A stretch of 64,000 nt of DNA from Streptomyces sp. SCSIO 30461 (GCF_037023745.1 NZ_CP146101.1:1922001-1986000); one strand, 5' to 3'; counted from the first letter of the stretch, positions 8,781 through 18,377 are shown. Program-made: numbers and translations. Notes: generated by a model not told the origin, from the letters alone.

Positions 8781-9014
8781 CTACAGGTGCACGACCGGGC
8801 AGGTCAGCGTTCGCGTGATGCCGTCCACCTGCTGGACCTTGGCGACCACCATGCGACCGAGCTCGTCCACCGTATCGGCCTGGGCGCGCACGATCACGTC
8901 ATACGGACCCGTCACGTCCTCTGCCTGGGTCACCCCCGGGATCTTGGCGATGGTCTCGGCGACGGTCGACGCCTTGCCCACCTCGGTCTGAATAAGGATG
9001 TACGCCTGTACCAC
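8781..9014 (-). CDS. stand-alone Lrp/AsnC ligand-binding (RAM) domain protein
   Basis: 77 aa, consisting only of the alpha-beta ligand-binding domain of Lrp/AsnC regulators (MVQAYILIQTEVGKASTVAE ... VTGPYDVIVRAQ ... GITRTLTCPVVHL) with no DNA-binding domain. Such stand-alone proteins form ring oligomers and may bind amino acids or modulate full-length Lrp proteins; that role here is inferred. GTG 9014 is preferred because GGAGG sits 5 bp upstream; upstream in-frame codons do not look coding. Confidence 0.88.
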   Translation of the reverse strand: MVQAYILIQTEVGKASTVAETIAKIPGVTQAEDVTGPYDVIVRAQADTVDELGRMVVAKVQQVDGITRTLTCPVVHL

Positions 9015-9227
9015 GGAACCTCCAGGGCGGCCACGAGGATCATGTGGGGAGAAGGGACGCCACGGTATCGCGTCGCCGCGGGCCGCGGGGAGACCCGCGC
9101 GCTCCAAAGGCGCGCGCAGCGTGGCGCGGACAGCGCAGAAGTCGACCGCCAGCTCGGCCTACTCGACCGTACCGACAGCAGTGACAGCTCGCGACCGCAA
9201 GCGCACTGGGGCAGAAGGAGCACAGGA

Positions 9228-10190
9228 ATGAAGGGCACTGTGGGCGAGCTCGGGGAGTTCGGGCTCATCAGGGAGCTCACCTCCCGGCTCACCACCACCC
9301 CCGCCGTACGGCTCGGGCCCGGCGATGACGCCGCAGTGGTGGCCGCTCCCGATCGCAGGGTGGTGGCCAGCACCGATCTCCTGCTCGAGGGACGGCACTT
9401 CCGGCGCGACTGGTCGACCGCTTACGACGTGGGCCGCAAGGCCGCAGCCCAGAACCTGGCCGATATCGCGGCCATGGGCGCGGTGCCCACCGCACTGCTG
9501 CTCGGTCTGGTCGTGCCTGCCGACCTTCCTGTCACCTGGGCCACCGAGCTGATGGACGGCATCCGCGACGAGTGCCAGGTCGCCGGGGCGGCGGTGGTCG
9601 GCGGAGACGTCGTACGCGGCGACACCATCACCGTCGCGATCACCGCACTCGGCGATCTGCGCAACCACGACCCGGTGACCCGGGCGGGTGCCCAGCCCGG
9701 CGATGTCGTCGCGTACACGGGCTGGTTGGGCTGGTCCGCCGCCGGGCACGCGGTCCTCTCGCGCGGCTTCCGCTCGCCCCGCGCCTTCGTGGAGGCCCAC
9801 CGCCGACCGGAGCCGCCATACCACGCCGGGCCCGCGGCGGCCGGACTCGGCGCCACCGCGATGACCGACGTCAGCGACGGTCTGGTCGCGGACCTCGGGC
9901 ATATCGCGGAGGCCAGCAAGGTCCGGATCGACCTGCGCTCCGGACTCATCGACATTCCCACGCAGATGAACGACATCGGCCAGGCCGTCGGCGTCGACCC
10001 TCTGCAATGGGTGCTCAGCGGCGGTGAGGACCACGCGATCGTCGCGACCTTCCCCCCTGACGCGAAACTGCCCGCCCGCTGGAAGGTGATCGGCGAGGTG
10101 CTCAACCCCTCGGCGCTGCCTCAGGTGACGGTGGACGGCGCCCCCTGGACCAACAAGGGCGGCTGGGACCACTTCGGGGAGGGGGCATGA
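9228..10190 (+). CDS. thiL: thiamine-monophosphate kinase
   Basis: 320 aa. It phosphorylates thiamine monophosphate to thiamine pyrophosphate, the last step of the pathway. Features are the N-terminal [15 protein letters not shown] (metal-binding aspartates), LAASTD-like [22 protein letters not shown] in the central ATP site and [19 protein letters not shown] in the C-terminal domain. ATG 9228 has AGAAGGAG 7 bp upstream. The last 4 bp overlap the thiD start (ATGA), giving a translationally coupled thiamine pair. No TPP riboswitch was recognised in the 213 bp upstream. Confidence 0.95.
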   Translation: MKGTVGELGEFGLIRELTSRLTTTPAVRLGPGDDAAVVAAPDRRVVASTDLLLEGRHFRRDWSTAYDVGRKAAAQNLADIAAMGAVPTALLLGLVVPADLPVTWATELMDGIRDECQVAGAAVVGGDVVRGDTITVAITALGDLRNHDPVTRAGAQPGDVVAYTGWLGWSAAGHAVLSRGFRSPRAFVEAHRRPEPPYHAGPAAAGLGATAMTDVSDGLVADLGHIAEASKVRIDLRSGLIDIPTQMNDIGQAVGVDPLQWVLSGGEDHAIVATFPPDAKLPARWKVIGEVLNPSALPQVTVDGAPWTNKGGWDHFGEGA

Positions 10191-10993
10191 GCCCGGAGCC
10201 CCCGGCCCAGGCGCCGCCTCGGGTGCTCACCGTCGCCGGATCCGACTCCGGTGGCGGTGCCGGCATCCAGGCGGACTTGAAGACCATGCTGGCGCTCGGC
10301 GTCCATGGAATGAGCGTGATCACTGCCGTGACGGCCCAGAACTCGCTCGGTGTGCAGGGTGCCTGGGAGCTACCGGCCGAAGCGGTGCGCGCCCAGTACC
10401 GCAGCGCCGTCGACGACATCGGCGTCGACGCGGTCAAGACCGGCATGCTGGCGTCGGCCGAACTCGTGGAGACCGTCGCGGAGCTGCTGGCCGCCGCGGA
10501 GGCGCCGGTGGTGGTCGATCCGGTCGGCGTCTCCAAGCACGGCGATCCGCTGATCGCCGAGTCCGCGCTGGAATCCGTGCGCGGGAAGCTGCTGCCGATC
10601 GCCACCGTGGCCACCCCGAACGTGGACGAGGTCGAGCAGCTCACCGGTGTGCGAGTGGCGGACGAGTCCGAACTGCGGCGCGCGGCGGACGCGGTGTTGC
10701 GCTTCGGCCCGCGCTGGGCACTGATCAAGGGCGGGCATCTCGCGGGGGACGCCGTGGACCTGCTCACCGACGGCACCGACGAGCACTGGCTGCGCTCGCC
10801 GCGTCACGACAACCGGCACACCCATGGCACCGGCTGCACACTGGCCTCGGCCGTGGCGTCGGGGCTCGCCAAGGGGCTCGCCGTGCCGGAGGCCGTGTAC
10901 GCGGCGAAGGAGTACGTCACCGGCGCCATCGTCGCGGGCTACCCGCTGGGCGGCGGGATCGGGCCGGTCGACCACGGCTGGCGCTTCCGCTGA
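10187..10993 (+). CDS. thiD: hydroxymethylpyrimidine/phosphomethylpyrimidine kinase
   Basis: 268 aa, a ribokinase-like fold. The N-terminus [20 protein letters not shown] is the substrate-binding GSDS motif, GMLAS follows near residue 86, and [14 protein letters not shown] contains the anion hole and catalytic Asp region (here GTGCT). It phosphorylates HMP twice to give HMP-PP for thiamine synthesis. The 4-bp overlap with thiL implies coupling. Thiamine synthesis genes such as thiC/thiE are not in the window. Confidence 0.95.
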   Translation: MSPEPPAQAPPRVLTVAGSDSGGGAGIQADLKTMLALGVHGMSVITAVTAQNSLGVQGAWELPAEAVRAQYRSAVDDIGVDAVKTGMLASAELVETVAELLAAAEAPVVVDPVGVSKHGDPLIAESALESVRGKLLPIATVATPNVDEVEQLTGVRVADESELRRAADAVLRFGPRWALIKGGHLAGDAVDLLTDGTDEHWLRSPRHDNRHTHGTGCTLASAVASGLAKGLAVPEAVYAAKEYVTGAIVAGYPLGGGIGPVDHGWRFR

Positions 10994-11040
10994 GGGCCGG
11001 CCCGGCAACCGCCGGCTGGAAGCCCGCGCGGGCACGGCAA

Positions 11041-11070
11041 AAAGCCGGTCCACATCAGTGGACCGGCTTT
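11041..11070. terminator. bidirectional terminator between thiD and rpmB
   Basis: A perfect 13-bp stem AAAGCCGGTCCAC/GTGGACCGGCTTT with loop ATCA lies between convergent genes. The A and T runs at the stem base fit termination in both directions. Confidence 0.92.
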
Positions 11071-11110
11071 CCAAGGCAACCGGCGGGCTGCGCTACGACA
11101 AACGTCGCGG

Positions 11111-11296
11111 TTAGCGCGAGACCTTGCCGGCCTTGATGCACGAGGTGCAGACGTTGAGCCGCTTCGGCGTCCGACCGACCACGGCACGCACGCGCTGGAT
11201 GTTCGGGTTCCAGCGACGGGACGTACGGCGGTGCGAGTGCGAAATGTTGTTGCCGAAGCCCGGCCCCTTGCCGCAGACGTCGCAGTTGGCAGCCAC
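11111..11296 (-). CDS. rpmB: 50S ribosomal protein L28
   Basis: 61 aa, beginning [20 protein letters not shown] and ending [13 protein letters not shown]. It keeps two CxxC pairs (CDVC, CTSC), so this is the zinc-binding version; Streptomyces often also carries a zinc-free L28 paralogue under Zur control elsewhere. It is single-gene, convergent with thiD and divergent from the FakA-like gene. Confidence 0.96.
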   Translation of the reverse strand: MAANCDVCGKGPGFGNNISHSHRRTSRRWNPNIQRVRAVVGRTPKRLNVCTSCIKAGKVSR

Positions 11297-11527
11297 GGGT
11301 CACTCCAAAGACTTCAGATGCACTTACAGTGAAATCCGGCGTGCCGGAATCAGGTGTCTGAAGTGGCTTGCCGGGGGAATAGCCCGACTTTCATCGGGCA
11401 ACCGGAGCAGCATACAACGCCTGCTCCCGTACAACGAAACTACCATGGCATCCCTCGCCCCCAGCCCGGCCCCGGTCCGGCCCGGGTCTACCCTGCGGTG
11501 CAGCCGGCCGCTCAAGGAGGACGACAG

Positions 11528-13213
11528 TTGCCGAAACAGGACGGGCTTCGCGAGGAGCCCGCGGGGCCGCGCACAAGGACGGTGGCGGGAGACGGGCGGA
11601 CGATCGACGCCCGGGTGGTGCGCGCATGGTGCGCGCTGGCACTGGAAGCGCTGGGACGCGAGCGCGAGGAGCTCGACGCGATCAACGTCTACCCGGTCGC
11701 GGACGGCGACACCGGCACCAACCTGTATCTCACCGTCGAGTCCGCGGCCCGGTCGGTGGAAGCGGTCTTCGCCGCGTACGAGCCGTCGGTCGCCGTGGAG
11801 CCCGATCTCGAGGACGCCGTACGGGCCATGGCCCACGGGGCGCTGATCGGGGCGCGCGGGAACTCCGGGACCATCCTGGCCCAGCTGCTGCGGGGCATGG
11901 CAGAGGTGCTGGTGGAGCAGGACGGCGGGGTGGCCGCAGCGCTGCGCCGGGCCGCGAGCTCCGCGCGCGAGGCCGTCGCGCACCCCGTGGAGGGCACGAT
12001 CCTGAGCGTGGCGACAGCGGCGGGGAGCGCCGCGGTGCCCGACGACGACGACGCTGCCGCGCTGCTGGCCGCCTACGCGGGCGCGCGCACGGCGCTGGAC
12101 GAGACCCCCGGGCAACTCGACGTACTGGGGCGGGCCGGTGTCGTTGACGCCGGCGGCCAAGGACTGCTCGCGGTGCTGGGAGCACTGCTGGAAGCCGTGA
12201 CGGGGGAGGCCCCGGTACGGCGGCGGCCGGTGCCACGGGCCCACCCGGCGGAGCCGGCCGCGCAGTCGCAGGAGGAGTCACAGAGGGAGCCGCGGGAACC
12301 GTGCGCCCAGGGCGGACCCGCCTTCGAGGTGATCTACCTCCTGGAGGCGGACGACCCGGCGGTGGTCCGCCTCAAGGAGCGCCTCGACGGCCTCGGGGAC
12401 TCACTCGTCGTCGTGGGCGGTGACGGACTGTGGAACGTCCATGTGCATGTGGACGACGCCGGCGCGGCCGTGGAGGCGGGTGTCGAGGCCGGCCGCCCCT
12501 ACCGGATCCGGATCACCCACTTCGACACCGCCCCACCCGCCGAGTCACGCGAACCGGTCCAGCGCGCCGTCGTGGCCGTGGTACCCGGCGAAGGGCTCGC
12601 GGTGCTCTGCGAGACGGCCGGTGCGACCACGGTGCTGGCACGGCCCGGTGAGCTCCCGGCCAGTGGCGAGCTCGTCGCCGCCATCCGCAGGGCGCACGCG
12701 CGCGAGGTCGTACTGCTGCCGAACGCCCCCGAGCTGCGCCACACCGCGGCGGCGGCCGCGGAACAGGCCCGTACCGAAGGCGTCCGGGTCGCCCTCATCC
12801 CCACCCGCTCGCCGGTCCAGGGCATCGCGGCCCTCGCGGTCCACGAGCCCGACCGCCGCTTCGACGAGGACGTCGTCGCGATGACATCGGCGGCCGGTGC
12901 CACCCGCTACGGCGAACTGGCCGTGGCCGAGCGGCAGTCCTTCACCTCCGCGGGTGTCTGCCAGGCCGGGGACGTACTGGGCCTGATCGACGGCGATGTG
13001 GCGGTCATCGGCAAGGATCTCGCGTCGACGGCGGAGACGGTGCTCGACCGCATGCTCTCCGCCGGCGGTGAACTCGTCACCCTCGTCGTCCCGGACGAGG
13101 CGCCACCCGGCTTGGCGGACCGCCTGGAGAGCCATGTCCGCAGAGGGCACCTGGCAGTCGACACGGTGGTCCACGACGGGGCGGGCGCGCCCCTGATGAT
13201 CGGAGTGGAGTAA
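11528..13213 (+). CDS. FakA/YloV-like kinase (DhaL plus DegV-like domains)
   Basis: 561 aa from a TTG start at 11528, chosen because AAGGAGG lies 8 bp upstream. Residues about 20-210 form a DhaL/Dak2 ATP-binding domain (INVYPVADGDTGTNLYLTV with the Mg-binding aspartates; GARGNSGTILAQLLRG). A proline/glutamate-rich linker follows at about 225-260, then a middle domain and a C-terminal DegV-like half. The order matches FakA, which phosphorylates fatty acids bound to a FakB/DegV partner; no fakB is adjacent. It lies just ahead of recG, a common arrangement in Gram-positives. Its TAA stop is partly built from the terminal repeat of an inserted element. Confidence 0.88.
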   Translation: MPKQDGLREEPAGPRTRTVAGDGRTIDARVVRAWCALALEALGREREELDAINVYPVADGDTGTNLYLTVESAARSVEAVFAAYEPSVAVEPDLEDAVRAMAHGALIGARGNSGTILAQLLRGMAEVLVEQDGGVAAALRRAASSAREAVAHPVEGTILSVATAAGSAAVPDDDDAAALLAAYAGARTALDETPGQLDVLGRAGVVDAGGQGLLAVLGALLEAVTGEAPVRRRPVPRAHPAEPAAQSQEESQREPREPCAQGGPAFEVIYLLEADDPAVVRLKERLDGLGDSLVVVGGDGLWNVHVHVDDAGAAVEAGVEAGRPYRIRITHFDTAPPAESREPVQRAVVAVVPGEGLAVLCETAGATTVLARPGELPASGELVAAIRRAHAREVVLLPNAPELRHTAAAAAEQARTEGVRVALIPTRSPVQGIAALAVHEPDRRFDEDVVAMTSAAGATRYGELAVAERQSFTSAGVCQAGDVLGLIDGDVAVIGKDLASTAETVLDRMLSAGGELVTLVVPDEAPPGLADRLESHVRRGHLAVDTVVHDGAGAPLMIGVE

Positions 13214-13640
13214 GGGCTGTCCCGTTAGTCCCCGGCGGGCGCGCGACGACAGCTACGGCACTCCCCCTGTCTTCGCCGGGAGGTGCCCCCACGCTGCGCC
13301 GTCGAATCGCCCGAATATACCCGGTATGAGGGCGACCCTCCGCCTTGCGTTGCGTCCCCTCGGCCCCAGGGGCCGGGGGAGACCCCATACACCTCGGCCC
13401 CAGGGGCCGGGGGAGACCCCATACACCTCGGCCCCAGGGGCCGGGGGAGACCCCATACACCTCGGCCCCAGGGGCCGGGGGAGACCCCATACCCCTCGGC
13501 CCCAGGGGCCGGGGGAGACCCCATACACCTCGGCCCCAGGGGCCGGGGGAGACCCCATACGCCTCGGCCCCAGGGGCCGGGGGAGACCCCATACACCTGA
13601 CGCCGCGCTCTGATCCACCGCGGATCACGGGACAGCCCTT
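13212..13640. mobile_element. 429-bp inverted-repeat-bounded, MITE-like element
   Basis: AAGGGCTGTCCCGT at 13212-13225 is repeated inverted and without mismatch at 13627-13640 (ACGGGACAGCCCTT). The enclosed DNA has no convincing gene and contains a 34-bp tandem array. The left end overlaps the TAA stop of the FakA-like gene. No clean target duplication is seen: the flanks are GT on the left and GG on the right, or TA and TT-G if the ends are one base shorter. It resembles a non-autonomous element mobilised by a transposase encoded elsewhere; the mobile nature is inferred from the terminal repeats. Confidence 0.65.
13358..13595. repeat. 34-bp tandem array, 7 copies
   Basis: Seven head-to-tail 34-bp units start at 13358, 13392, 13426, 13460, 13494, 13528 and 13562. 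Units begin CCTCGGCCCCAGGGGCCGGG and end with GAGACCCCATAC plus one variable base. Each contains two dyads, GGCCCC-A-GGGGCC and GGGG-AGA-CCCC. The only differences are at the last base of the unit (A, C or G). Because 34 is not a multiple of three and the unit lacks stops, several reading frames stay open here; those are artefacts. Confidence 0.97.
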
Positions 13641-13754
13641 GGCCCTTCGCCCTGGGGCCGCTCCCTCGACAACCCCGCGCGGGCACGGCACCGTACTGCG
13701 ATGGCGGCCGCGAAGGCCGTGCTGTGCGAATCGTGTCGTGTGAGGGAGACGGGT

Positions 13755-14717
13755 GTGCTGATCACTGTCGCGGACGTGGAAGCCGCGGCCGAGCGGATCG
13801 CCGGGTATGTCGTACGGACACCGACGGTGCCGAGTCACGGCCTGTCCGCGCTGCTGGGCGCGCCGACCACCGCGAAACTGGAACTGCTCCAGCGCACCGG
13901 CTCGTTCAAGGCCCGAGGCGCGACTGCCAAACTGCTCACGCTCGACCAGGCGGAGCGTGCCGCCGGAGTCGTGGCGGTCAGCGGTGGGAACCACGGCATC
14001 GCACTGGCGGTCATGGCCGGCGCACTGGACATCAAGGCGACCGTGGTGATGCCGAGCTCAGCGCCCGCCCACGCGGTCGCCACCGCCGAGGCCGCCGGCG
14101 CGAGCGTGCAGGTCGCCGACTCCATGGCCGAGGCGTTCGCCCTCGTGGACGAGCTCAGGGCCACCGGACTCACCATGGTCCATCCCTTCGACGACCCCCT
14201 CGTGCTCGCCGCCCAGGGCACGGTCGGTCTGGAGTTCGCGCAGGATGCCGGGGAGCTGACCGATGTACTCGTCAGCATCGGTGGCGGGGGGCTCGTCTCG
14301 GGTGTCGCCACCGCGCTGCGCGCGTACCGCCCCGGAGTGCGGATCTGGGGCGTGGAGACCGAGGGCGCCGACGCCATGTCGGCGGCCCTGGCCGCCGGCG
14401 GACCGGTGCCGGTCGCGTTGTCCTCGGTCGTGTCCACACTGAGCGCCCCCAGCGCCTCACAGCTCACCTACGAGCATGTGGCGGCCCTGGTCACCGACGT
14501 GCTCACGGTCAGCGACGCCGAGGCCGTGCGGGGCACCCTGGATCTGGCCGATCACGCGAAGGTCTGGGCCGAACCGGCCGCCGGATGCCTGCTGCCGGCC
14601 GCACGCCGCGTCCTGGAGCGCGTCGGGGGGAACGCCAGGCTCGGTCTGGTCGTCTGCGGAGGCAACGCGACCACAGCCGACGTGGGCACCTGGGCCGAAG
14701 GCTTCGGGCTCCGCTGA
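13755..14717 (+). CDS. PLP-dependent serine/threonine dehydratase-family enzyme
   Basis: 320 aa, fold type II. The PLP lysine is in RTGSFKARGA (Lys52 from the GTG used here), AVSGGNHGIALA is the substrate loop, and SIGGGGLVSG is the phosphate-binding glycine loop. There is no C-terminal ACT domain, so it resembles catabolic threonine/serine dehydratases or racemases more than the biosynthetic IlvA; the exact substrate cannot be told. GTG 13755 is preferred for GAGGGAG 6 bp upstream; an in-frame start at 13701 lies close to the end of the mobile element. It is isolated, 114 bp after that element. Confidence 0.85.
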   Translation: MLITVADVEAAAERIAGYVVRTPTVPSHGLSALLGAPTTAKLELLQRTGSFKARGATAKLLTLDQAERAAGVVAVSGGNHGIALAVMAGALDIKATVVMPSSAPAHAVATAEAAGASVQVADSMAEAFALVDELRATGLTMVHPFDDPLVLAAQGTVGLEFAQDAGELTDVLVSIGGGGLVSGVATALRAYRPGVRIWGVETEGADAMSAALAAGGPVPVALSSVVSTLSAPSASQLTYEHVAALVTDVLTVSDAEAVRGTLDLADHAKVWAEPAAGCLLPAARRVLERVGGNARLGLVVCGGNATTADVGTWAEGFGLR

Positions 14718-14837
14718 ACGCCCGGACCGAGCAGTCCGCCATGCCGTTCGCGGGGCCCACCGGCACGGGCACGCGCGGGGGCTCATCCAGGGCCGTGAGG
14801 CGCCGTCGGGCGACGGCTGTCGGTGCCGTGGTGTGCA

Positions 14838-17060
14838 ATGGACCGCGTGTCCGCACTGCTCGCACTGGATGAACCCCTGAAGACCAGCCTCGGCCCCGCG
14901 ACGGCCAAGGTCATGGCGGAGAGCCTCGGCCTGCGCACCGTGGGCGATCTTCTGCACCACTATCCCCGGCGCTACGAGGAACGCGGGCAGCTCACCCGCC
15001 TCGCAGAGCTTCCGCTGGACGAGCACGTCACGGTCGTCGCCCAGGTCGCGGACGCACGCGTGCACACGTTCAACGGCGGCCGGGGGCAGCGCCTGGAGAT
15101 CACCATCACCGACGGCAGCGGGCGGCTGCAGCTGGTGTTCTTCGGACGGGGCGTCCACAAGCCCCACAAGGACCTCCCACCGGGCAGCCGCGCGATGTTC
15201 GCCGGCAAGGTGTCCATGTTCAACCGCAAGCTCCAGCTCGCCCACCCCAGCTACGAGCGGCTGCCATCCGACGGCACGGACAGCGGTGAAGGGGCGGTCA
15301 GCGCGTTCGCCGGGAAGCTCATCCCGATCTATCCCGCGTGCAAGGGCCTGGAGTCCTGGAAGATCGCCAAGGCCGTGGACGCGGTGCTGCCCCGGGTACA
15401 CGAGGCGCTCGATCCGCTACCGCCCGCGCTGCGTGAGGGGCGCGGCTTCGTGTCACTTCCCGAGGCCCTGCTCAAGATCCACCGGCCCGCTGGCAAGGCG
15501 GATGTGGAGGAGGCCAGGGCGCGGCTGAAGTGGGACGAGGCCTTCGTGCTCCAGGTCGCCCTCGCTCGGCGGCGCCACGCGGACGCCCAGCTTCCCGCCG
15601 TGGCCCGCAGGCCCACCCCCGACGGGCTGCTGAGCGCCTTCGACGCCCGGCTGCCGTTCACTCTCACCGACGGCCAGCGGAAGGTCTCCGCCGAGATCTT
15701 CGGCGATCTGGCCACCGAACACCCCATGCACCGGCTGCTCCAGGGAGAAGTGGGCTCCGGCAAGACGATGGTCGCGCTGCGCGCGATGCTCGCCGTCGTG
15801 GACGCGGGCGGTCAGGCGGCGATGCTCGCCCCCACCGAAGTCCTCGCGCAGCAGCACCACCGTTCGATCGCGGAGATGATGGGCGACCTCGCCGAAGGTG
15901 GCATGCTCGGCGGTGCCGAGCACGCCACCAAGGTGGTGCTGCTCACCGGTTCCATGGGCGCAGCCGCCCGCAGGCACGCCCTGCTCGACCTGGCGACCGG
16001 AGAGGCCGGGATCGTCATCGGCACGCACGCGCTGATCGAGGACAAGGTCCAGTTCCACGATCTTGGACTGGTCGTCGTGGACGAGCAGCACCGCTTCGGC
16101 GTGGAGCAGCGGGACGCACTGCGCGGCAAGGGGAAGCAGCCGCCCCATTTGCTGGTCATGACCGCCACCCCGATTCCCCGCACGGTCGCCATGACGGTCT
16201 TCGGGGATCTGGAGACCTCCGTGCTCGACCAGTTGCCCGCCGGGCGCTCGCCCATCGCGTCGCATGTGGTCCCGGCCGCCGACAAACCCCACTTCCTGGC
16301 GCGGGCCTGGGAGCGGGTGCGCGAGGAGGTCGAGGGCGGCCACCAGGCCTATGTGGTCTGCCCGCGGATCGGGGATGCCGTCGACGAGTCCCAGCCCCAG
16401 TCCGCGGAGGCCCGGCGGAAGCCCGCGGATGACGAGGCCGAGAAGCGTCCCCCGCTCGCCGTGCTGGACATGGCGGAGCAGCTGGCCGGCGGCCCGCTGA
16501 GCGGACTGCGCGTGGAGGTGCTGCACGGTCGCATGGCGCCCGACGACAAGGACGGCGTCATGCGCCGCTTCGCCGCCGGCGAGCTGGACGTGCTGGTGGC
16601 CACGACCGTCATCGAGGTCGGGGTGAACGTACCCAACGCGACCGCCATGGTGATCATGGACGCGGACCGCTTCGGTGTCTCGCAACTGCACCAGTTGCGC
16701 GGCCGGGTCGGTCGCGGCTCGGCTCCAGGCCTCTGCCTGCTGGTCACCGAGATGCCGGAAGCGAGCCCGGCACGTGCCAGGCTCGGCGCGGTGGCGGCCA
16801 CGCTGGACGGCTTCGAACTGTCCCGTATCGATCTCGAGCAGCGCCGCGAAGGCGATGTGCTGGGTCAGGCGCAGTCCGGCGCCCGATCGTCGCTGCGGGT
16901 GCTCGCCGTCATCGAGGACGAGGAGGTGATCGCCGCCGCCCGGGAGGAGGCCGTGGCGGTGGTCGCGGCCGATCCTGACCTGGAGCGGTTCCCGGAGTTG
17001 CGTACCGCGCTCGACGCACTGCTCGACGCGGACCGCGAGCAGTACCTGGACAAGGGCTGA
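14838..17060 (+). CDS. recG: ATP-dependent DNA helicase RecG
   Basis: 740 aa. The N-terminal wedge domain includes an OB fold (residues about 45-130, with VVAQVADARVHTF). The helicase core has Walker A GEVGSGKTMVAL near residue 305, the DEQH box VVVDEQHRFGV, motif III MTATPIPRT, and motif VI QLRGRVGRG. RecG reverses stalled forks and branch-migrates Holliday junctions. ATG 14838 (MDRVSALLALDEP) is chosen over GTG 14823 because the family starts here. A charged low-complexity stretch near residues 520-545 (QPQSAEARRKPADDEAEKR) is typical of actinobacterial RecG. The gene heads the recG-rsmD-coaD run. Confidence 0.96.
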   Translation: MDRVSALLALDEPLKTSLGPATAKVMAESLGLRTVGDLLHHYPRRYEERGQLTRLAELPLDEHVTVVAQVADARVHTFNGGRGQRLEITITDGSGRLQLVFFGRGVHKPHKDLPPGSRAMFAGKVSMFNRKLQLAHPSYERLPSDGTDSGEGAVSAFAGKLIPIYPACKGLESWKIAKAVDAVLPRVHEALDPLPPALREGRGFVSLPEALLKIHRPAGKADVEEARARLKWDEAFVLQVALARRRHADAQLPAVARRPTPDGLLSAFDARLPFTLTDGQRKVSAEIFGDLATEHPMHRLLQGEVGSGKTMVALRAMLAVVDAGGQAAMLAPTEVLAQQHHRSIAEMMGDLAEGGMLGGAEHATKVVLLTGSMGAAARRHALLDLATGEAGIVIGTHALIEDKVQFHDLGLVVVDEQHRFGVEQRDALRGKGKQPPHLLVMTATPIPRTVAMTVFGDLETSVLDQLPAGRSPIASHVVPAADKPHFLARAWERVREEVEGGHQAYVVCPRIGDAVDESQPQSAEARRKPADDEAEKRPPLAVLDMAEQLAGGPLSGLRVEVLHGRMAPDDKDGVMRRFAAGELDVLVATTVIEVGVNVPNATAMVIMDADRFGVSQLHQLRGRVGRGSAPGLCLLVTEMPEASPARARLGAVAATLDGFELSRIDLEQRREGDVLGQAQSGARSSLRVLAVIEDEEVIAAAREEAVAVVAADPDLERFPELRTALDALLDADREQYLDKG

Positions 17061-17155
17061 CGCGGCACTAGGCGGCGGGCCACGGACCCGGGCACGCGGC
17101 GGAGCCCATATCGTGGGGGCTGACCGGACCGAGACAAGCGCTGAGAAGGACCCAG

Positions 17156-17740
17156 ATGACCCGCGTGATCGCCGGTGCGGCCGGTGGACGCCGCCTGGCC
17201 GTGCCGCCGGGCAACGGCACCCGCCCGACTTCCGACCGGGCGCGCGAGGGCCTTTTCTCCACCTGGGAGTCGCTGTTCGGCACCCTGCGCGGTCTGCGGG
17301 TCGCCGATCTCTACGCCGGCTCGGGTGCCGTCGGGCTCGAAGCCCTGTCCCGGGGCGCGTCCCACGCCCTGCTCGTGGAGGCCGACAACCGCGCCGTCCG
17401 CACGGTCAGGGAGAACGTGCGCGCGCTCGCCCTGCCGGGCGCCGAGGTGCGCAGCGGCCGGGCGGAGCAGATCGTCCAGGGACCGGTGCCGGGTGACGCG
17501 TACGACATCGTGTTCCTCGACCCCCCGTACGCCGTGACCGATGACGATCTTCGAGAGATCCTCCTCACACTCCGCGCCGGGGGCTGGCTCGCGGACGACG
17601 CCGTCGTCACCGTGGAGCGCAGCACCAGGGGCGGCGAGTTCGACTGGCCGGACGGCATCGAACCGTTGAGGGCCCGTCGCTACGGCGAAGGAACGCTTTG
17701 GTACGGTCGCGCCGCCGCTACGTGCGAAGACGCACCATGA
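17156..17740 (+). CDS. rsmD: 16S rRNA (guanine(966)-N(2))-methyltransferase
   Basis: 194 aa. [19 protein letters not shown] is the typical N-terminus, [19 protein letters not shown] the SAM-binding motif I, and FLDPPYAV the catalytic DPPY motif IV of N2-guanine methyltransferases. It modifies 16S rRNA in assembled 30S particles. It precedes coaD, a pairing conserved across many bacteria. The ribosome site is GAAGGAC just before ATG 17156. Confidence 0.95.
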   Translation: MTRVIAGAAGGRRLAVPPGNGTRPTSDRAREGLFSTWESLFGTLRGLRVADLYAGSGAVGLEALSRGASHALLVEADNRAVRTVRENVRALALPGAEVRSGRAEQIVQGPVPGDAYDIVFLDPPYAVTDDDLREILLTLRAGGWLADDAVVTVERSTRGGEFDWPDGIEPLRARRYGEGTLWYGRAAATCEDAP

Positions 17741-17766
17741 CCGGACCGGAGAGCGAGGGACTTCAG

Positions 17767-18246
17767 TTGCGCCGCGCCGTCTGTCCGGGGTCGTTCGACC
17801 CCATCACCAATGGACATCTCGACATCATCGCCCGCGCCTCCAAGCTGTACGACGTCGTACACGTCGTGGTGATGATCAACCAGGCCAAGAAGGGCCTGTT
17901 CACCGTGGACGAGCGGATCGAGCTGATCCGCGAGGTCACAGCCGAGTACGGGAACGTCGAGGTGGAGGCGTACCACGGCCTGCTCGTCGACTACTGCAAG
18001 GAGCGGGACATCCCCGCCATCGTCAAGGGCCTGCGCGCTGTCAGCGACTTCGACTACGAGCTCCAGATGGCCCAGATGAACAACGGACTCTCAGGCGTCG
18101 AGACGCTGTTCGTCCCCACCAGCCCGACCTACAGCTTCCTGTCGTCCTCCCTGGTCAAGGAGGTCGCGGCTTGGGGCGGCGATGTGTCCCACCTGGTGCC
18201 CCCGGTGGTGCTGGCCTCGCTGACCGAGCGCCTTCCGCGGAAGTGA
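17767..18246 (+). CDS. coaD: phosphopantetheine adenylyltransferase
   Basis: 159 aa from TTG 17767, the family's usual length. The nucleotidyltransferase motif [10 protein letters not shown] is near residue 8, [12 protein letters not shown] lies mid-protein, and the second ATP motif is [12 protein letters not shown]. It adenylates 4'-phosphopantetheine in CoA synthesis. TTG 17767 has GCGAGGGA about 6 bp upstream and begins RRAVCPGSF as the family does. The alternative ATG 17737 overlaps the rsmD stop (ATGA) and would add ten residues; either keeps the gene coupled to rsmD. Confidence 0.94.
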   Translation: MRRAVCPGSFDPITNGHLDIIARASKLYDVVHVVVMINQAKKGLFTVDERIELIREVTAEYGNVEVEAYHGLLVDYCKERDIPAIVKGLRAVSDFDYELQMAQMNNGLSGVETLFVPTSPTYSFLSSSLVKEVAAWGGDVSHLVPPVVLASLTERLPRK

Positions 18247-18254
18247 CGCAGGGC

Positions 18255-18294
18255 CCCGGGTCCTGACTGAACGTCACCAGGTGTCGGACCCGGG
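18255..18294 (+). terminator. probable coaD terminator
   Basis: CCCGGGTCC (18255-18263) pairs with GGACCCGGG (18286-18294) across a 22-nt loop, directly after the coaD stop. Confidence 0.5.
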
Positions 18295-18377
18295 CCGACT
18301 GCCCGTACAGTCGTCCCGTCCGGCTCTCCGAACCGGCAATCGGCTGTTGCGACTGTGTAGAGAGTGGCGAGCACACG

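Noticed and set aside
9015..9227. TPP riboswitch upstream of thiL-thiD
   Set aside because: No conserved TPP-aptamer segments (CUGAGA, ACCUGAUC-like) were found in the 213 bp.
11297..11527. Small hairpin GCCCGA/TCGGGC near 11392-11409 as a riboswitch or ribosomal leader
   Set aside because: Only a 6-bp stem with no wider structure recognised; not enough to call.
13358..13595. CRISPR array
   Set aside because: The repeats are directly adjacent with no unique spacers, and no cas genes are present in the window.
13283..13743. Long open frames through the 34-bp array on both strands, giving Pro/Gly/Arg repeat proteins
   Set aside because: The 34-bp unit has no stop in several frames and each frame gives the same repeating peptide; there is no ribosome site or codon bias. 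They are artefacts of the repeat.
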